Of a stretch of 35,420 nt of DNA, positions 8,016 to 15,837 are shown piece after piece (position 1 is the first letter of the stretch; each line of letters opens with the position of its first letter). The notes under the pieces are model-generated. The model ran no database searches. It was not told the DNA's origin and was given only the letters and a program-made list of their open reading frames with translations. This DNA comes from DASYUM01 sp036001225 (lineage in GTDB: Bacteria > Methylomirabilota > Methylomirabilia > Rokubacteriales > DASRDR01): the NCBI GenBank assembly GCA_036001225.1, contig DASYUM010000099.1, positions 1 through 35,420 on the forward strand, given 5' to 3'. Made by a program: the position numbers and the translations under genes.

Positions 8016-8040
8016 CGGCACGCCCCGGGTGATCGTGCCG
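8016..8040. promoter_or_regulatory. Inverted repeat between divergent promoters, candidate operator
   Basis: CGGCACG (8016-8022) and CGTGCCG (8034-8040) form a 7-bp inverted repeat with an 11-nt spacer. It sits between the two candidate promoters of the divergent operons, covering the likely transcription start of the rightward one, where a dimeric regulator could control both directions. No regulator is assigned. Confidence 0.35.
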
Positions 8041-8060
8041 CCGCGCGCGACGCGACGCCC

Positions 8061-8089
8061 ACTATAGCAGCGGCCCGGTCGCGCAACAA
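8061..8089 (-). promoter_or_regulatory. Sigma-70-type promoter of the transporter operon
   Basis: Read on the minus strand: TTGTTG (8084-8089), 17-nt spacer, TATAGT (8061-8066) preceded by TGC, i.e. an extended -10. This is the best housekeeping-type promoter match I found. Transcription would start near 8054, leaving about 96 nt of leader before the binding-protein ATG. Confidence 0.6.
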
Positions 8090-8112
8090 GACAGCCCCCC
8101 GCAGGAGGCGCG

Positions 8113-9441
8113 ATGAAAGAGCTGGCCCGGCACCTCATGGTGGATTTCCTGCCCATGAAGCCCTTCGCCGAGGATCCCCTGATCCTGACCGAAGGCCGCG
8201 GGATCCACGTCACCGACGTGGACGGCCGCCGCTACATCGACGGGCTGTCGGGGACCTTCTGCGTCAACCTCGGCCACGGCAACCGCGCCCTCGCCGAGGC
8301 GGCCGCCCGCCAGCTCGAGCGGCTAGCCCTCGCCTGCCCCACGCTGGGGACCAATGACCGCGCCCTGGAGCTGACCAAGGTGCTGCTGGAGCTGCTGCCC
8401 CCGCAGTACACCACGGTGAAGCTCCTCTCCGGCGGGTCGGAGGTCACCGAGGCCGCGATCAAGATGGCCCGGCAGTACCACAAGCAGACCGGGGCCGCGA
8501 CCCGCTACAAGGTGCTCTCCCACTACCGCGCGTACCACGGCGCCACCGGTCACGCCCTGGCCGCCGGCGGCTGGCCCGGCTGGCGGACGGCCTACGAGCC
8601 GCTCCCCGGCGGCTTCGTCCACCTCCACACCCCCGACCCCTACCGGCCGCCGTTCCCGGGGACTCCGGAGACGCTGGGCGAGACCTACGCCCACCTGGTC
8701 GAGGAGGTGATCGAGCTCGAAGGCCCGGAGACGATCGCCGCCTTCATCACCGAGCCGGTGTTGATGTCGGCCGGCGTCGTCGTCCCCCCGCGCGACTATC
8801 TGCCCCGGATCCGGGCGCTGTGCGACCGCTACGGCATCCTGCTGATCTACGACGAGATCATCACCGGCTTCGGTCGCTGCGGCAGCCTCCTGGCCGCCGA
8901 GCTGTCGGGCGCCTGGCCCGACATCTTCTGCCTCGGCAAGGGGATGAGCGGCGGCTACGCGCCGCTGTCGGCCAACGTGCTGACGGCCCGGGTGGGCGAG
9001 GCGTTCTGGGGCGAGGCGACCGAGGCGGTCCAGTTCCACGCCGGCCACACCTACGGCGGCAACCCGGTCGCCTGCGCGGTGGGCCTGGCCGCCATCCGCC
9101 AGATCGTGGAGGAGCGCATCCCCGAAAACGCCAAGGCCCGCGGCGCCCAGCTCCACGGCCGGCTGCGGGAGCTCGCCCGCCGCCAGCCCGTCATCGGAGA
9201 CGTGCGGGGCGAGGGGCTCCTGGTCGGGGTCGAGTTCGTCCAAGAGCCGGCGACCCGCGAGCGCTTCCCGGCCGACGCCGCCTTCGGCCTTCGCGTCCGC
9301 GACGCTGCCCGCCGGCGCGGCCTGCTCCTGCGAGCGAGCCACTGGATGGTCGCCTTCGCGCCGCCGTTGACCACGACGGCGGCCGAGATCGACGAGATCG
9401 CCGACATCTTCGAGGCCGCCCTCGCCGAGGCGCGACGGTGA
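8113..9441 (+). CDS. Class III aminotransferase (PLP-dependent)
   Basis: 442 aa, close to the usual length of omega-amino-acid and acetylornithine-type transaminases. Fold-type I PLP features: GRRYIDGLSGTFCVNLGHG near the start, SGGSEVTEAAIKMARQYH at the cofactor phosphate site, Asp247 in IYDEIITGFGR contacting the pyridine nitrogen, and Lys276 in LGKGMSGGYAPLSA as the Schiff-base lysine. AGGAGG lies 4 nt before the ATG. It is the first gene of the rightward operon and overlaps the cysteine hydrolase by GTGA. The acceptor and donor cannot be read from sequence; facing an amide import operon, an amine or omega-amino acid substrate is a reasonable inference. Confidence 0.93.
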   Translation: MKELARHLMVDFLPMKPFAEDPLILTEGRGIHVTDVDGRRYIDGLSGTFCVNLGHGNRALAEAAARQLERLALACPTLGTNDRALELTKVLLELLPPQYTTVKLLSGGSEVTEAAIKMARQYHKQTGAATRYKVLSHYRAYHGATGHALAAGGWPGWRTAYEPLPGGFVHLHTPDPYRPPFPGTPETLGETYAHLVEEVIELEGPETIAAFITEPVLMSAGVVVPPRDYLPRIRALCDRYGILLIYDEIITGFGRCGSLLAAELSGAWPDIFCLGKGMSGGYAPLSANVLTARVGEAFWGEATEAVQFHAGHTYGGNPVACAVGLAAIRQIVEERIPENAKARGAQLHGRLRELARRQPVIGDVRGEGLLVGVEFVQEPATRERFPADAAFGLRVRDAARRRGLLLRASHWMVAFAPPLTTTAAEIDEIADIFEAALAEARR

Positions 9442-10163
9442 CCGACCGGGACGTGGCACCCCTGCCGTTCGGCTCCGAGGACCTCCGCCTCCCCGAACCG
9501 CTCCGCGGCCCCCTGCGCTCGCACCTGGCCGCGCTCCGCGAACAGTATCGGCGGCGGGGCTGGGGCGGGCCGGTCGGCTTCGGCCGGCGCCCGGCGCTCA
9601 TCGTCATCGACCTCGCCCTCGCCTGGACGGATCCTCGCCAGCCGGCGGTAGGCAGCGACGTGGACGCCGTCGTCGACGCCACCTGCCGACTCCTGGTCGC
9701 CGCCCGGACGGCCGGGATCTCCATCGTCTTCACGACCTACGCCCACGACCCGGCCGATCCGCCCTCGCCGCACGACGCCAAGAGCGCACTGCGGATCGCT
9801 CCCGGTGACGAGAAGCTCCTGGAGCTGGATCCCCGCCTCGAGCGTCGGCCCGGCGAGAAGCTCCTTCCCAAGAAGTACGCCTCCGCCTTCAAGGGAACGA
9901 ACCTGCACGAAATGCTGACCGCCTCGGCGATCGACACCCTGATCGTGACCGGCGTCAGCACGAGCCACTGCGTCTACGCCACCTGCCGGGATGCCACCGA
10001 CAGCTTCCGGGTCATCGTGCCGCGCGAGGCGGTCGGCGAGCGGTGCGAAGTGATGCACGAGGTGAACCTCCTCGACATCGAGCTGGACCTGGGCGACGTG
10101 ATTCCGGTGGACCAGGTGATCGACTACCTGCGCGGCCTCGGCATGAGCGGACCCGCGGTCTAG
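9438..10163 (+). CDS. Isochorismatase-fold cysteine hydrolase
   Basis: 241 aa. The Asp-Lys-Cys triad of the family is visible: Asp58 in LIVIDLALAW, Lys145/146 in LPKKYASAF, and Cys178 in GVSTSHCVYATCRDA after a cis-peptide-type TGVSTS turn. The STSxC(V) context and the N-terminal extension before the first strand resemble N-carbamoylsarcosine amidase more than nicotinamidase, so a C-N hydrolase acting on a carbamoyl or amide group is likely; the exact substrate is unknown. The GTG start overlaps the aminotransferase stop (GTGA), which decides the start although the open frame continues far upstream. Translational coupling suggests both act in one pathway. Confidence 0.88.
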   Translation: MTDRDVAPLPFGSEDLRLPEPLRGPLRSHLAALREQYRRRGWGGPVGFGRRPALIVIDLALAWTDPRQPAVGSDVDAVVDATCRLLVAARTAGISIVFTTYAHDPADPPSPHDAKSALRIAPGDEKLLELDPRLERRPGEKLLPKKYASAFKGTNLHEMLTASAIDTLIVTGVSTSHCVYATCRDATDSFRVIVPREAVGERCEVMHEVNLLDIELDLGDVIPVDQVIDYLRGLGMSGPAV

Positions 10164-10169
10164 CCGGTC

Positions 10170-10952
10170 GTGCCGGCGGCGGCGGCGCGGTGGGACGCGC
10201 GCGTCGTCTTGCTCGGCGCGAGCAATCTCACGCTGGGCCTCCCGACGATCCTTTCGCTGACGCAATCGCGGCTCGGCCGGGGTCCCAAGGAGATTCTGGT
10301 TGCCGCCGGCCATGGCCGCTCGTACGGGCGCTGGAGCCGGGTCTTCCTTCGGGGGCTGCCGGGAATCATCGACTGCGGGCTCTGGGGGCGGCTTCCGGCG
10401 ACCCCCGACGTCCCGACCTACGCGCTCGTCACCGACATCGGCAACGACCTGGCATACGGGGCATCACCGGTGGAGCTCGCTGGGTGGGTGGAGGCCTGCG
10501 TCGATCGGCTCGCCGGGGTCGGCGCCCGGATCGTCGTCACCGGCCTTCCCGCCCGGACGCTCGCCCGCTTGACGCCGTGGCGGTACCACCTCCTCAAGGC
10601 CGTGCTGTTTCCGGGCCGCCGGCTTTCCTGGCGAACGCTGAACCAGCGGGTCGTCGACGTCAACGAGCGGCTCACGACGCTGGCCGCCGGTGCCGGCATG
10701 CCCGTGCTCGAGCCAGAGCCATGCTGGTACGCACCGGACGCGATCCATATCCGGCGCGGTCAGCGACCGGCCGCCTGGCGCGCGATCCTCTCGGGCTGGG
10801 ATGCGACGTCGGCCGAGGGCCGAGCCGAGGGCCCCGGCCCGGTCCGCTGCCGGGGCCTGGTCGCGGAGTGCCGGACCGTGGCCGGTGTCACCCTCCGCCG
10901 TGCGCAGCCGAGCGGTGTCCTCGAGGGCGGGACGACGGTCTCGCTGTTCTGA
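10170..10952 (+). CDS. SGNH/GDSL-type hydrolase-like protein
   Basis: 260 aa, GTG start 6 nt after the cysteine hydrolase stop. SGNH blocks can be traced: block I as VVLLGASNLT (Ser present, the usual Asp of GDS replaced by Ala), a Gly in AAGHGRSYG, block III as DIGNDLAYG with the conserved Asn, and block V as DAIHIRRGQ with the Asp-His pair. This supports an esterase/lipase-type serine hydrolase without signal peptide, thus cytoplasmic. The C-terminal 60 residues after the His block are Gly/Arg-rich and unrecognised. It is probably co-transcribed with the two genes before it. Confidence 0.65.
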   Translation: MPAAAARWDARVVLLGASNLTLGLPTILSLTQSRLGRGPKEILVAAGHGRSYGRWSRVFLRGLPGIIDCGLWGRLPATPDVPTYALVTDIGNDLAYGASPVELAGWVEACVDRLAGVGARIVVTGLPARTLARLTPWRYHLLKAVLFPGRRLSWRTLNQRVVDVNERLTTLAAGAGMPVLEPEPCWYAPDAIHIRRGQRPAAWRAILSGWDATSAEGRAEGPGPVRCRGLVAECRTVAGVTLRRAQPSGVLEGGTTVSLF

Positions 10953-11026
10953 GCGGAAGGGGTTGGTTAGTGCTGGTATGCTGAAGGCCGTCCATGGCTT
11001 TGCAAGACCGTTCCAAGGAGGATGCC

Positions 11027-11956
11027 ATGACCGGAGCAGCCGCCGAGCGGGTCGCGTACTTCAACGGGCAGATCGTTTCCGAGCGCGAGGTCCGGATCCC
11101 GTTCCGCGACCGGGGCTTCAAGTTCGGTGACGCCGTCTTCGACACCACCCGCACCTTCGGCCACCGGATCTTCAAGCTCCGCGAGCACGTCGAGCGCCTC
11201 TACCGCTCGCTCGGCTACCTGCGGATCGACCCCGGCCTCACCCCGGCAGAGATGGTGCAGATCACCGAGGAGGTTCTGGCCCGGAACCTGCCGCTCCTCG
11301 AGCCGGACGAGGACTACTGGGTGACCCAGCGGGTGTCGCGAGGCCTCGACGCGGCGGACCAGGGTATCTGGGGACAGGCGGGTCCCACGGTGGTCGTCGA
11401 GTGCCAGCCCCTCCCGCTCCGGGAACGCGCCCGCCTGTTCCGGGACGGGATCAAGGTGATCGTCCCGTCGGTGCGCCGGACGCCACCCGAGTCCTTCAGC
11501 CCGCGGGCCAAGACCCACAACTACCTGAACGTGATCACCGGCGACCTCGAGGCCCGGGCCCAGGACCCGGAGGCGTGGGCGGTCCTCCTCGATACCCGCG
11601 GCTTCCTGGCCGAGGGGACCGGAAGCAACATCTTCCTCGTCCGGGGGGGGACCGTGTTCACGCCGCGGGAGCAGTTCGTGCTCGGTGGGATCAGCCGCGA
11701 GACGGTGATCGAGCTGGCCCGCCAGAGCGGGATCCCGCTCGCCGAGGCCGACCTCGAACTCTACGACGCCTACACCGCGGAGGAGGCGTTCCTGACCTCG
11801 ACCAGCCTCTGCATCTGCCCGGTGCGGAGCGTCAACGGGGTGGCCATCGGCGGCGCGCGGGTGCCGGGGCCGGTGACCCGACGGCTGACCGATGCCTATC
11901 AGCGGCTCGTCGATTGCGACTTCGTGGCGCAGTACCTGAAGCGGCTCGACCGCTGA
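11027..11956 (+). CDS. Class IV aminotransferase (branched-chain/D-amino-acid type)
   Basis: 309 aa fold-type IV PLP enzyme. Diagnostic segments: RIPFRDRGFKFGDAVFDTTR near the N-terminus, the Schiff-base Lys in SPRAKTHNYLNVI, Glu in FLAEGTGSNIFLV contacting the cofactor, and TSTSLCICPVRSVNG binding the phosphate. AAGGAGG at 11015-11021 sits 5 nt before this ATG and lies inside the longer open frame, which decides the start. The substrate could be branched-chain amino acids, D-amino acids or an (R)-amine; the AKTHNYLN motif and FGDAVFD keep all three open. A 74-nt gap separates it from the SGNH gene, so it may have its own promoter. Confidence 0.9.
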   Translation: MTGAAAERVAYFNGQIVSEREVRIPFRDRGFKFGDAVFDTTRTFGHRIFKLREHVERLYRSLGYLRIDPGLTPAEMVQITEEVLARNLPLLEPDEDYWVTQRVSRGLDAADQGIWGQAGPTVVVECQPLPLRERARLFRDGIKVIVPSVRRTPPESFSPRAKTHNYLNVITGDLEARAQDPEAWAVLLDTRGFLAEGTGSNIFLVRGGTVFTPREQFVLGGISRETVIELARQSGIPLAEADLELYDAYTAEEAFLTSTSLCICPVRSVNGVAIGGARVPGPVTRRLTDAYQRLVDCDFVAQYLKRLDR

Positions 11957-11962
11957 GCGGGA

Positions 11963-12324
11963 TCAACCCGCGCCGACCGCGTCGACCACCCGGGCGCCGG
12001 TGACGGTGATCAGATCAGCCACCGCCAGCTCGAGGTCCACCCCGCGCACCCCCGCGCTGACGTGGACCCGCTCCCGGGCCCGCGCGCTCGCGTCGAGGAG
12101 CACCTCGAACGCGCCCGGCCGCACCGCCAGCGCCGAGATGCCGCCCACCTGAAGCCCGGTCAGCGCCTCCGCCTCGCGCTGGGTCGCCATCCGCAGCCGC
12201 CGAGGAGCGCCGCCGCTTCCTCGGCGGAGTGGAAGGCTCGCTCGGGGTCGTAGACGGTGGTGCGGTACGCGATCCTGCGCACCTCCAGCATTCGGGCGGC
12301 GTTGGTCTTCTCCACCGGGCGCAT
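11963..12324 (-). pseudogene. YbaK/ProX-type aminoacyl-tRNA deacylase, internally deleted
   Basis: The N-terminal part (12324 to about 12197) reads VEKTNAARMLEVRRIAY and ends in HSAEEAAALLG, the normal start of a Cys-tRNA(Pro)/Ala-tRNA deacylase. A different frame from about 12199 gives RLRMATQREAEALTGLQVGG and continues to the normal C-terminus GARVVDAV, with stop at 11963-11965. Intact family members have roughly 40 more residues here, including the KTLV lysine essential for deacylation. The join GGCGGCTGCGG thus removes the catalytic centre and shifts the frame. The original product edited mischarged tRNA. A TAGAAT box at 12323-12328 overlaps the first ATG and would place transcription start at the GTG of codon 4. 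Confidence 0.8.
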
Positions 12325-12341
12325 TCTACCGGAGGCCGAGC

Positions 12342-13313
12342 ATGCAGCGGATCAGCCGAGAACAGGCCCGGAAGTACGCCTTCGATTGGCGCGACGAACC
12401 CCTGCTCCGGGTCCAACCCGGCGAGAGCTTCGAGCTGGAGACCCACGACGCGAGCACCGGCTACTTCAAGTCGCCCGACGACCTCGCCGATCCGGCCCGC
12501 CGGCCCGGCTTCGACCGGGTCCCGCCGCTGGCCAACCCGATCGCGGGGCCGGTCTGGCTGGAAGGCGCCCAGCGGGGCGACACGCTGGTGGTCACGATCG
12601 AGGACATCGTGGTCGGCGACTACTCCTGGATCGCCGTCGGTCCGCGCCGGGGCCCGCTGGGGGAATCGACGCGCTGGCCGGAGCTGGCCCAGCGCTACAC
12701 CACGAAGATCTTTCGCCACACGCCGGGATCCAGCGGCACCATGCGCGACGGCACTCTCCACTTCGACGAGCGGCGGTCGTGGCCGATCACGCCGTTCGTC
12801 GGCTGCCTCGGCGTGGCACCCGACCGCGAGGTGACGACCAGCCTCGACGGGCAGGGCGAGTGGGGCGGCAACCTCGACATCCGTGACGTCGCGCCCGGCC
12901 ACCGGATCTGGCTGCCGGTCTTCCACCCCGGGGCCCGCTTCTACCTGGGCGACGTCCACGCCAGCCAGGGCGACACCGAGTTCACCGGCACCGCCGCCGA
13001 GACGACCGCCACCGTTCGCGTCAAGCTCGATCTCCGCCCGGGTCAGCGGATTCCGTGGATGCGGATCGAGAAGCCGCGCTCGATCGTGTCGGTCTACGCC
13101 TACCGGCCGCTGGAGGTCGCGGTGGAGACCGCCACCCTCAACCTGATCGACTGGCTGGTGACCGGATTCGGGTTCACCCCGACCGACGCCTACTGCCTGG
13201 TCAGCACCTGCCCCGACTTCCGCATCAACGTCTACCAGATGTGCCGGGTCGCCAAGCTGAGCTACGTCGCCGGCGCCGAGCTCCCCACGCGGTATCTCAC
13301 AGTAGGCGGGTGA
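12342..13313 (+). CDS. Acetamidase/formamidase family protein
   Basis: 323 aa, matching the FmdA/AmdA family, which hydrolyses formamide or acetamide to ammonia and the acid. Family landmarks: ETHDAS (near 35) followed by PLANPIAGPVWLEGA, GDTLVVTIEDIVVGD, then HFDERRSWPITPFVGCLGVA and GEWGGNLDIRDVAPGH, the metal-binding and substrate region, and the late LVSTCPDFRINVYQM. GGAGG lies 6 nt before the ATG. It diverges from the broken ybaK gene with a 17-nt gap and its 3' end overlaps the HAD gene tail-to-tail by 17 nt. If the DMFase-like enzyme released formamide-type products, this enzyme could use them; that link is inference. Confidence 0.92.
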   Translation: MQRISREQARKYAFDWRDEPLLRVQPGESFELETHDASTGYFKSPDDLADPARRPGFDRVPPLANPIAGPVWLEGAQRGDTLVVTIEDIVVGDYSWIAVGPRRGPLGESTRWPELAQRYTTKIFRHTPGSSGTMRDGTLHFDERRSWPITPFVGCLGVAPDREVTTSLDGQGEWGGNLDIRDVAPGHRIWLPVFHPGARFYLGDVHASQGDTEFTGTAAETTATVRVKLDLRPGQRIPWMRIEKPRSIVSVYAYRPLEVAVETATLNLIDWLVTGFGFTPTDAYCLVSTCPDFRINVYQMCRVAKLSYVAGAELPTRYLTVGG

Positions 13314-14007
13314 CCTCGGCCAACGACGCGACCCGGACGCCGCCCGGCGGGTCGGGGTGGCGGCCGGCGCGGTCCACGAGCACGCCGAGCAGCCCCGCCG
13401 CCGCCGCGCCGGCGACGTCCTCGGTCGGCGAATCGCCCACGTGGAGCGCCTCGGCCGCCTCGACCCCGTGGCGGGCCAGCGCGTGGCGGAAGATCGCCGG
13501 GTCGGGCTTGGCCGCCCCCACCGCGCTCGAGCGCGTCACCGCCTCGAACCAGGAATCGAGCCCGACCTCGGCCAGGAGCGGCTCGATGCGGCTGTCGAAG
13601 TTGGTCACGATCCCCGCCCGCACGCCCCGCGCCCGCAGGGTACCGAGAAGGGGGAGGACGTCGAGGTGGACCGCCCAGGCGGCGGCGGTCGCGAAGTGGG
13701 CGTAGAGGGCGCCGAAGTACGCCGCGAAGCGCGCCTCGCCGAAGTCCGGGACGAGGCCCGCCTCCGCGAAGATGCGACGCACGATCCCCTCCCACACCGC
13801 GCGCTCCCGGTCGGGGACCGCGTCGGGCGGCACGCCGGGAAACACCATCGGGGGGGCGGCCCGGAAGGCCGCCGGGAACAGCCGGTCGATCAGGTTCGGC
13901 TCCGCCGCGACCCCGAAGCGGCGGGCCAGTGCCGCGTACTGGGCTCCGACGCCCTCGCGGACCCCGAGCAGCGTCCCGGCGACGTCGAAAAGGACGAGCC
14001 GCCTCAT
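13297..14007 (-). CDS. HAD-superfamily hydrolase (REG-2-like)
   Basis: 236 aa. HAD motifs: I as LFDVAGTLLG (nucleophile Asp8; the position two residues on is Ala, not Asp), II as GIVTNFDSR, III Lys in GAAKPDPAIF, IV as HVGDSPTEDVAGAAAAG. The helical cap lies between motifs I and II. Members with DxxGTL motif I include REG-2-like proteins and haloacid dehalogenases; lacking the acid/base Asp makes classic phosphatase chemistry less certain. The start ATG overlaps the MFS stop by ATGA, so it is translated with the exporter. Its 3' end overlaps the acetamidase gene on the other strand. Confidence 0.88.
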   Translation of the reverse strand: MRRLVLFDVAGTLLGVREGVGAQYAALARRFGVAAEPNLIDRLFPAAFRAAPPMVFPGVPPDAVPDRERAVWEGIVRRIFAEAGLVPDFGEARFAAYFGALYAHFATAAAWAVHLDVLPLLGTLRARGVRAGIVTNFDSRIEPLLAEVGLDSWFEAVTRSSAVGAAKPDPAIFRHALARHGVEAAEALHVGDSPTEDVAGAAAAGLLGVLVDRAGRHPDPPGGVRVASLAEVTRLL

Positions 14008-15254
14008 CGCCGGTAGCGGCGGAGGGCCGGCGTCCGCGCCGCGATCCAGGCGGTGGCGGCCAGGCAGCCGAGCCCGCCCGTCACCACCGAGGCTGCGGCT
14101 CCCAGCCAGTTGGCGACGAGCCCGGCCTCCAGCTCCCCGAGCTGCGGCCCGCCCATGAAGAAGACCATCATCACGCCGGCCGCGCGCCCGCGGAGGTGGT
14201 CCGGGGTCTCGAGCTGGCGGATGAGGTTGCGGAGCACCATGCTGATGGTGTCGGCGGCGCCGCTGGCGGCCAGGCAGAAGAAGGTGAGCCAGAACGCGCG
14301 CGAGAGACCGAACACGACCGTGGCCGCGCCGTAGGCGACCACCGCCCACAGGAGCACCCGGCCCCGCGCCTCGATCCAGTCCACCCACCGCACCAGGACC
14401 GCGCTGCTCAGCATGGCGCCGAGGGACGGAGCCGCGTAGAGCCAGCCGTAGCCGTGAGGGCCGACCCGCAGGATGTCCTGGGCGAAGATCGGGAGCAGCG
14501 CGGTCGCCGACGAGAAGAACGTCGCGAAGAAGTCGAGCAGCATCGTGGACCGGATCATGGGCGACGCGAAGACGAAGCGCAGGCCCTCGAGGGCGGCCCG
14601 CCGGCTGATCCCGGGGGCCTCGCCGCGGGCGCGGACGGGAGCACCCCGCATGAGAACGAGGGAGGCGATGACGGCGAGGAACGAGAGCGCGTTGAAGAGG
14701 TACACGTAGCCGACGCCGAGGGTGGCGATCACGATCCCGCCCAGCGAGGGGCCGAGCACCGAGGCGGTCTGGAACATGATGGTGTTGAGGCCGATCGCGT
14801 TCGGCAGGTGCTCGCGCGGCACCAGATTGGGGAGCAGCGATTGGCGGGCGGGGTTGTCGAACGAGCCGGCGGCGGCGCTGGCCGCGGTCAGCAGGTAGAT
14901 CGGCCAGACGACGCTCAGGCCGCGGAAGGTCAGGAGGGCGAGCGCGGCCGCCACCAGGGCCATCGCCGACTGCGTCACCAGCATGAGCTTCCGCCGGTCG
15001 CTGGCGTCGGCCACGACCCCGCTCACCAGCGCGAGAGCGAGGATGGGCAACAGCCGGACCAGCCCGACCAGGCCCAGCGCCAGCCCCTTCCGATCCTCGG
15101 GCACGAGCAAGGCCACGTGCCAGAGGATGGCGGCCGTCTGCATCATCGAGCCCGAGAAGGAGATCAGCTGCCCCAGCCAGAGGAGCCGGAAGTTACGGTG
15201 CTGGAGGGCGAGGAGCCAGACTGGAAGGCGGGATGACGTGCGGAGCGGCGGCAC
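14004..15254 (-). CDS. MFS transporter, DHA3-type exporter
   Basis: 416 aa with about 12 membrane segments. The N-terminal LQHRNFRLLWLGQLISFSGS and the loop VSGVVADASDRRKLMLVTQS (MFS motif A) match the EntS/macrolide-exporter group. The short conserved PNLVPREHLPNAIGLN is also typical of that group. GTG start. A TATGAT box on the minus strand (15263-15268) would begin transcription 1-2 nt before the start codon. The substrate is unknown; a drug or siderophore-type efflux role is usual for the family. Coupled by 4-nt overlap to the HAD gene. Confidence 0.92.
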   Translation of the reverse strand: MPPLRTSSRLPVWLLALQHRNFRLLWLGQLISFSGSMMQTAAILWHVALLVPEDRKGLALGLVGLVRLLPILALALVSGVVADASDRRKLMLVTQSAMALVAAALALLTFRGLSVVWPIYLLTAASAAAGSFDNPARQSLLPNLVPREHLPNAIGLNTIMFQTASVLGPSLGGIVIATLGVGYVYLFNALSFLAVIASLVLMRGAPVRARGEAPGISRRAALEGLRFVFASPMIRSTMLLDFFATFFSSATALLPIFAQDILRVGPHGYGWLYAAPSLGAMLSSAVLVRWVDWIEARGRVLLWAVVAYGAATVVFGLSRAFWLTFFCLAASGAADTISMVLRNLIRQLETPDHLRGRAAGVMMVFFMGGPQLGELEAGLVANWLGAAASVVTGGLGCLAATAWIAARTPALRRYRR

Positions 15255-15261
15255 CTCCGCC

Positions 15262-15268
15262 TATCATA
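15262..15268. promoter_or_regulatory. Bidirectional -10-like box between MFS and small gene
   Basis: TATCAT on plus (15262-15267) and TATGAT on minus (15263-15268) overlap in a 48-nt divergent gap. No good -35 is visible in either direction. For the MFS gene the spacing predicts a leaderless transcript; for the plus gene a leader of about 28 nt with AAAGGAGG. Confidence 0.35.
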
Positions 15269-15302
15269 CCGCGGTGTCCCTCATCGGAAAGGAGGCTCGG
15301 CC

Positions 15303-15653
15303 ATGCCGCTCGAGAGTCGCTACCTGCTCAGTGCCGCGATGGACGTCGCCCCCGACAAGGAGGCGCTCTTCAACGAAGTCTACGACCGCGAGCACGTCCC
15401 GCTCTTGCTCCGCGTTCCCGGCGTCATCGGGGTCGCGCGCTACGTGCGCGAGGAGCTGACGATGGTCATCGGCGGCCAGCGCCGCACCATCGTCGTGGAG
15501 AACGAGCCGAAATACGCCGCGCTCTACGAGCTGGAAGGCCCCAGCGTGCTGACCAGTGAGGCCTGGGCGCGGGCGGTGGATCAGGGCCGCTGGCCGGGCG
15601 AGGTCCGGCCCCATACCCGGAACCGCCGCCACGTCCTCTACCGGCAGCTCTGA
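15303..15653 (+). CDS. Conserved small protein, probable dimeric alpha/beta-barrel fold
   Basis: 116 aa preceded by AAAGGAGG at 15288-15295. The opening RYLLSAAMDVAPDKEALFNE followed by VYDREHVPLLLRVPGVIGVARY is the ferredoxin-like pattern seen in EthD/DUF4286-type proteins: a beta strand, a helix with EHxP, then a strand after PGV. The second half repeats a strand-helix unit (KYAALYELEGPSVLTSEAWA). Such proteins form dimers that bind small ligands, but no catalytic residue can be named. It stands alone, divergent from the MFS gene, and is directly followed by the candidate structured RNA at 15655. Confidence 0.75.
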   Translation: MPLESRYLLSAAMDVAPDKEALFNEVYDREHVPLLLRVPGVIGVARYVREELTMVIGGQRRTIVVENEPKYAALYELEGPSVLTSEAWARAVDQGRWPGEVRPHTRNRRHVLYRQL

Positions 15654-15654
15654 A

Positions 15655-15761
15655 TCGCGTCCTAGATGAGAGGCGCGGGTCCGGCGGCCTGACCAGGCGC
15701 GGCGCGCCGAGCCGTGAATCGTCACCCCTCCCCCGCCGGTGACTCTCAGGAAGGAGCGCGA
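15655..15761 (+). ncRNA. Candidate three-way-junction RNA with glycine-riboswitch-like blocks
   Basis: The 218 nt between stop 15653 and ATG 15872 hold a foldable element. P1: TCGCGTCCT (15655-15663) with AGGAGCGCGA (15752-15761), one bulge. P2: GGCGCG (15672-15677) with CGCGCC (15703-15708). P3: GTCACC (15721-15726) with GGTGAC (15738-15743). Single-stranded blocks in order are GAGAG before P2, CCGA...GTGAA between P2 and P3, and CTCTCAGG after P3. Glycine aptamers have GGAGAG, CCGAAGGxGCAA and CTCTCAGG in the same order and geometry, but the middle block here is a poor match and the 3' GGAC block is degenerate. The downstream gene has no link to glycine. It could also be the 3' UTR of the preceding gene or chance GC pairing. 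Confidence 0.3.
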
Positions 15762-15793
15762 CCCGCGCAACTACCCGGTCGGCAAGGTGGTCC

Positions 15794-15837
15794 CCGGTGA
15801 GAGCGCGCGTGGTCTCCGCGTTGCAGACCTCTCCCGG
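15794..15837 (+). other. Hairpin ahead of secreted-protein gene
   Basis: CCGGTGAGAG (15794-15803) can pair with CTCTCCCGG (15829-15837) around an inner GGTCT/AGACC stem (15811-15815, 15825-15829; one C is shared by alternative pairings). It lies between the candidate aptamer and the GAGGAGGG ribosome site at 15861-15868, where an expression platform would be expected. Confidence 0.35.

Noticed and set aside
3290..8032. 1580-codon plus-strand open frame across the transporter operon
   Set aside because: Antisense shadow of five well-supported minus-strand genes; composition rich in His, Asp, Arg and Gly without domain features.
10963..10982. Promoter TTGGTT/TATGCT before the class IV aminotransferase
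   Set aside because: The two boxes are only 8 nt apart, too close for a sigma-70 promoter; no other -35 fits.
10994..11026. Upstream ATG for the class IV aminotransferase
   Set aside because: The strong AAGGAGG at 11015-11021 would lie inside the coding region; the ATG at 11027 has it at ideal spacing.
13929..15236. 435-codon plus-strand frame opposite the MFS gene
   Set aside because: Highly charged low-complexity translation opposite a clear 12-helix transporter.
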